Part shown: positions 6,693-8,349 of the stretch, piece by piece
How the letters are laid out: each line of letters begins with the position of its first letter
Position numbering within the stretch: position 1 is the first letter of the stretch
Assembly: GCA_964482535.1 (NCBI GenBank)
Contig: CAYZXU010000100.1
Coordinates: forward strand, 1 to 8,349
Direction: 5' to 3'
Length of the DNA: 8,349 bases
Source of the DNA: CAYZXU01 sp964482535
GTDB taxonomy: Bacteria; Desulfobacterota; Desulfobacteria; Desulfobacterales; BuS5
Program-made: the position numbers and the translations under genes
Notes under the pieces: model-generated
Told to the model about the DNA's origin: nothing
Databases searched by the model: none
What the model saw: only the letters and a program-made list of their open reading frames with translations

Positions 6693-8009
6693 TCACATCA
6701 ATTCGATAGGATTTCCTTGCCCCAAAAACTCTTTAAAAGAGTCTGAAATTCTTTTATCATTAGCAACTCTTTCCCAAAAATCATGTGCCATTCTTTTAAT
6801 TGAATCTATTGTACTGTCTGTGAGATTAACTACTTTAGGTTTAGTTGGCACAAACCTATAAGCAGGGGCCTCGCCTCCGCTTTTAGGTGCAAAACCCATG
6901 GAACACATATCATACAGGGGCAGCAAGCGAAACACACTTCCTTCTATCGCAAAACTCAAGTTGCCCAAATGCATGTCTGTGTTATTTATCAAGCGACCGA
7001 AGCACCACAAGAATTCAGCATCATAAACATGTTGCCAGCTAATTAATTTTTTCCTATACAACGCATCTAGAGTTTGTGGCCATCCACTTCCGATTCCAGA
7101 ATATTCAGCATCAATAGACATGAGTGAAACCATAGACATTCGACCGTATTCTCCTGACCTATCGAATCGTTGGGATTCTAAAAAAAGTCGTCCGTCTAAT
7201 TGAATCAATCTTGTTTCGGCAGCAGGAAAATCCCTACCATGAATAGCTTCGATAGCGTGATACTCAGTCAGCAATATATCGCGCCATCGGTTTGCAAGGT
7301 CACTTTTCCCTTTGGGGGAGAACTTCACAATCACATGAGACGAACTTTCAGCACTAAATGCTGTGAATTTCGGTTGTTCTCCGCCAGCAGATGACCCAGG
7401 AAGTACCCCATCCATTACGCTATCTGCAAGTGCAGGATACCCTTCGTCTGGAATGGCAGTAGGTTTGCGTCGAACACGAAGCATAGCTTGTTCGCCAAAT
7501 TTAAGGTTCCCTGGCAAATCGTCGCCATTGGACACCAAATAACGTCCAATATGGTTTGTGTTCCAACGCCTAGGGTCAGAAGGGAAATCATCAGAATGAG
7601 AGGCCATCTCCTCTGCTATTTGTCGACCAAGAAACCCCTGTGGGCACAAATCAAACAAAAAATATGGCAAATCATCATACAATCCATCCCAATTTTCCCC
7701 TAATAGTAATGGAGGCATCCCTGTGGCTGGCTCTACAAAAAATCCTCCATGAACTAACGGGCGAATAAATGCAGCTAAAACGGTATTCCCATGTGCATCA
7801 ACTATACTTAAAGGTAGTTTGTCGTTGCCTCCAAAGGCATTGCGGGTTGCTGCATATCTCGGTGATCGTCCACTCCGCAATCTGATCACACTGCCGCCCA
7901 TTCCCCTGATCTGACGTGCGACTGCACTTTGACTCAAGCCTGTAGCAGCTTGGATTTCTCTTGATGTCGCTGGGCTTCTCTCTAAATACCCTCTGATAGT
8001 TAATGGCAT
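6693..8009 (-). CDS. yjjJ: HipA-family Ser/Thr kinase toxin, YjjJ/HipH type, with N-terminal winged HTH
   Basis: This 438-residue protein is a HipA-fold kinase with an N-terminal DNA-binding domain, the arrangement of E. coli YjjJ/HipH (about 440 residues), a Ser/Thr kinase toxin. Residues 1-55 look like a winged helix-turn-helix (TSREIQAATGLSQSAVARQI, then a basic wing RLRSGRSPRY). The kinase part shows the Gly-rich loop SSAGGEQPKF (206-215), VIVKFSPK with the ATP-contacting Lys229, NNTDMHLGN (342-350) with the probable catalytic Asp345 and Asn350, and YDMCSMGFAP (366-375) with the probable metal-binding Asp367. All catalytic residues appear intact. GAGGAGA at 8017-8023 lies 7 nt before the ATG. 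No HipB-like antitoxin gene is seen on either side, so the fused domain may control the kinase or its own promoter. It is convergent to lipA, with the CRISPR array between. Target unknown. Confidence 0.88.
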   Translation of the reverse strand: MPLTIRGYLERSPATSREIQAATGLSQSAVARQIRGMGGSVIRLRSGRSPRYAATRNAFGGNDKLPLSIVDAHGNTVLAAFIRPLVHGGFFVEPATGMPPLLLGENWDGLYDDLPYFLFDLCPQGFLGRQIAEEMASHSDDFPSDPRRWNTNHIGRYLVSNGDDLPGNLKFGEQAMLRVRRKPTAIPDEGYPALADSVMDGVLPGSSAGGEQPKFTAFSAESSSHVIVKFSPKGKSDLANRWRDILLTEYHAIEAIHGRDFPAAETRLIQLDGRLFLESQRFDRSGEYGRMSMVSLMSIDAEYSGIGSGWPQTLDALYRKKLISWQHVYDAEFLWCFGRLINNTDMHLGNLSFAIEGSVFRLLPLYDMCSMGFAPKSGGEAPAYRFVPTKPKVVNLTDSTIDSIKRMAHDFWERVANDKRISDSFKEFLGQGNPIELM

Positions 8010-8035
8010 ATAACTGTCTCCTCACAAACATAATA

Positions 8036-8054
8036 ACTCACTTGGTGACTAGCA
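8036..8054. repeat. 19-bp direct repeat, copy 1 (candidate operator)
   Basis: ACTCACTTGGTGACTAGCA matches copy 2 at 16 of 19 positions. Its core TCAC-TTG-GTGA (8038-8048) is a perfect inverted repeat. It lies just downstream of the predicted transcription start of the hipA-like gene, where a bound repressor would block transcription. Confidence 0.5.
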
Positions 8055-8064
8055 ATAACCTTAA

Positions 8065-8093
8065 CTAATATTTCAATACACACCTATTGTCAA
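8065..8093 (-). promoter_or_regulatory. Sigma-70-type promoter of the hipA-like gene
   Basis: On the minus strand a perfect TTGACA (8088-8093) is followed after exactly 17 nt by TATTAG (8065-8070, four of six consensus bases). Transcription would start near 8058, giving a leader of about 50 nt before the ATG at 8009. Confidence 0.55.
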
Positions 8094-8123
8094 CATATTA
8101 AGGATGTGTTATAGGAATTAGAG

Positions 8124-8142
8124 ACTCGTTTAGTGACTAGCA
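8124..8142. repeat. 19-bp direct repeat, copy 2 (candidate operator)
   Basis: ACTCGTTTAGTGACTAGCA starts 88 bp from the start of copy 1 in the same orientation, upstream of the -35 element. Its inverted-repeat core is degenerate. The two copies bracket the promoter. Confidence 0.5.
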
Positions 8143-8180
8143 TCAATGATATCTTGTCAAGAACAAAAACGACAAAAAGA

Positions 8181-8326
8181 TGCCGAACAAACGTATGCAC
8201 TCAGACCGGCTCACACGCGCGATTTCTGAGTTTAGTCAATCAATTTGCCCCGCTCCAGCATCACGGTAAACCCATGGCCGGCTGGTGATACGGGACGAAC
8301 CCCGCAGTTAAAGAATAGGTTAGGCA
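8181..8326 (+). other. attC-like imperfect palindrome (possible integron recombination site)
   Basis: The outer ends TGCCGAAC (8181-8188) and GTTAGGCA (8319-8326) pair with one mismatch; GTTAGGC fits the attC R' core GTTRRRY. Further in, 8192-8210 pairs with 8277-8292 along CGTAT, CAC, AG and CCGGC, leaving extra bases unpaired on the left arm, like the extrahelical bases of attC hairpins. A 66-nt loop lies between. The span of about 145 bp is near the upper end for attC sites. The 26-nt stretch between right inner arm and R' (8293-8318) is too long compared with the 3 nt on the left, which suggests a small insertion or decay. Left-arm translation gives the NKRMHSD-type peptide that I recall as a common spurious product of attC sites. 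No integrase or second attC site is visible. Confidence 0.4.
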
Positions 8327-8349
8327 ACATTGGATTATAGGCAATTTTT

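Noticed and set aside
7798..8031. Minus-strand 77-codon frame overlapping the start of the hipA-like gene, considered as a small antitoxin
   Set aside because: It is a shadow frame; the GAGGAGA site serves the ATG at 8009, and the hipA frame there encodes a convincing winged helix-turn-helix.
8180..8269. 29-codon plus-strand ORF (starts MPNKRMHSD)
   Set aside because: Peptides of this type come from translating attC-like palindromes; it has no ribosome-binding site and coincides with the inverted-repeat element.
8232..8330. 32-codon minus-strand ORF upstream of the kinase gene, considered as an antitoxin
   Set aside because: It is the opposite-strand reading of the same palindrome, has no ribosome-binding site, and shows no HTH or HipB-like features. 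The TATAAT at 8334-8339 lies too close to its ATG to serve it.

Overview
The window joins a block of core metabolism (about 1-6396) to an accessory-looking segment (about 6397-8349). Gene style points to a Gram-negative bacterium, perhaps a Desulfobacterota-type (deltaproteobacterial) anaerobe. Nothing in the window fixes taxonomy, so that is a weak inference from the look of the proteins.

Left block, minus strand, read from right to left: an AMP-forming acetyl-CoA synthetase, the alpha and beta subunits of a thiamine-diphosphate-dependent 2-oxo-acid (pyruvate or acetoin type) dehydrogenase E1, and the N-terminal 218 residues of its dihydrolipoyl acyltransferase E2, cut off by the window edge. 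The stop and start codons overlap at every junction (4, 4 and 8 bp), so this is one tightly coupled operon making acetyl-CoA from acetate and from a 2-oxo acid or acetoin. An E3 subunit is not visible.

Centre: a roughly 430-bp AT-rich divergent intergenic region separates that operon from lipB-lipA on the plus strand, which also overlap by 4 bp. LipB and LipA make the lipoyl group that the E2 needs on Lys42, so the two divergent operons form one functional unit. LipB keeps its catalytic Cys (C174) but has Glu (E140) where the family has its catalytic Lys.

Right block: downstream of lipA lies a three-repeat, two-spacer CRISPR mini-array with no cas genes in view. Its inferred crRNA strand is minus. 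Next is a minus-strand HipA-family kinase of the YjjJ/HipH type, a stand-alone toxin-like kinase with its own N-terminal winged helix-turn-helix and no separate HipB antitoxin. It has a good sigma-70-type promoter flanked by two near-identical 19-bp direct repeats that look like operators. At the right edge is an imperfect palindrome with bulged bases, ending in GTTAGGC, that resembles an integron attC site. CRISPR remnant, HipA kinase and attC-like element side by side suggest an accessory or defence-type insertion hotspot next to core genes.
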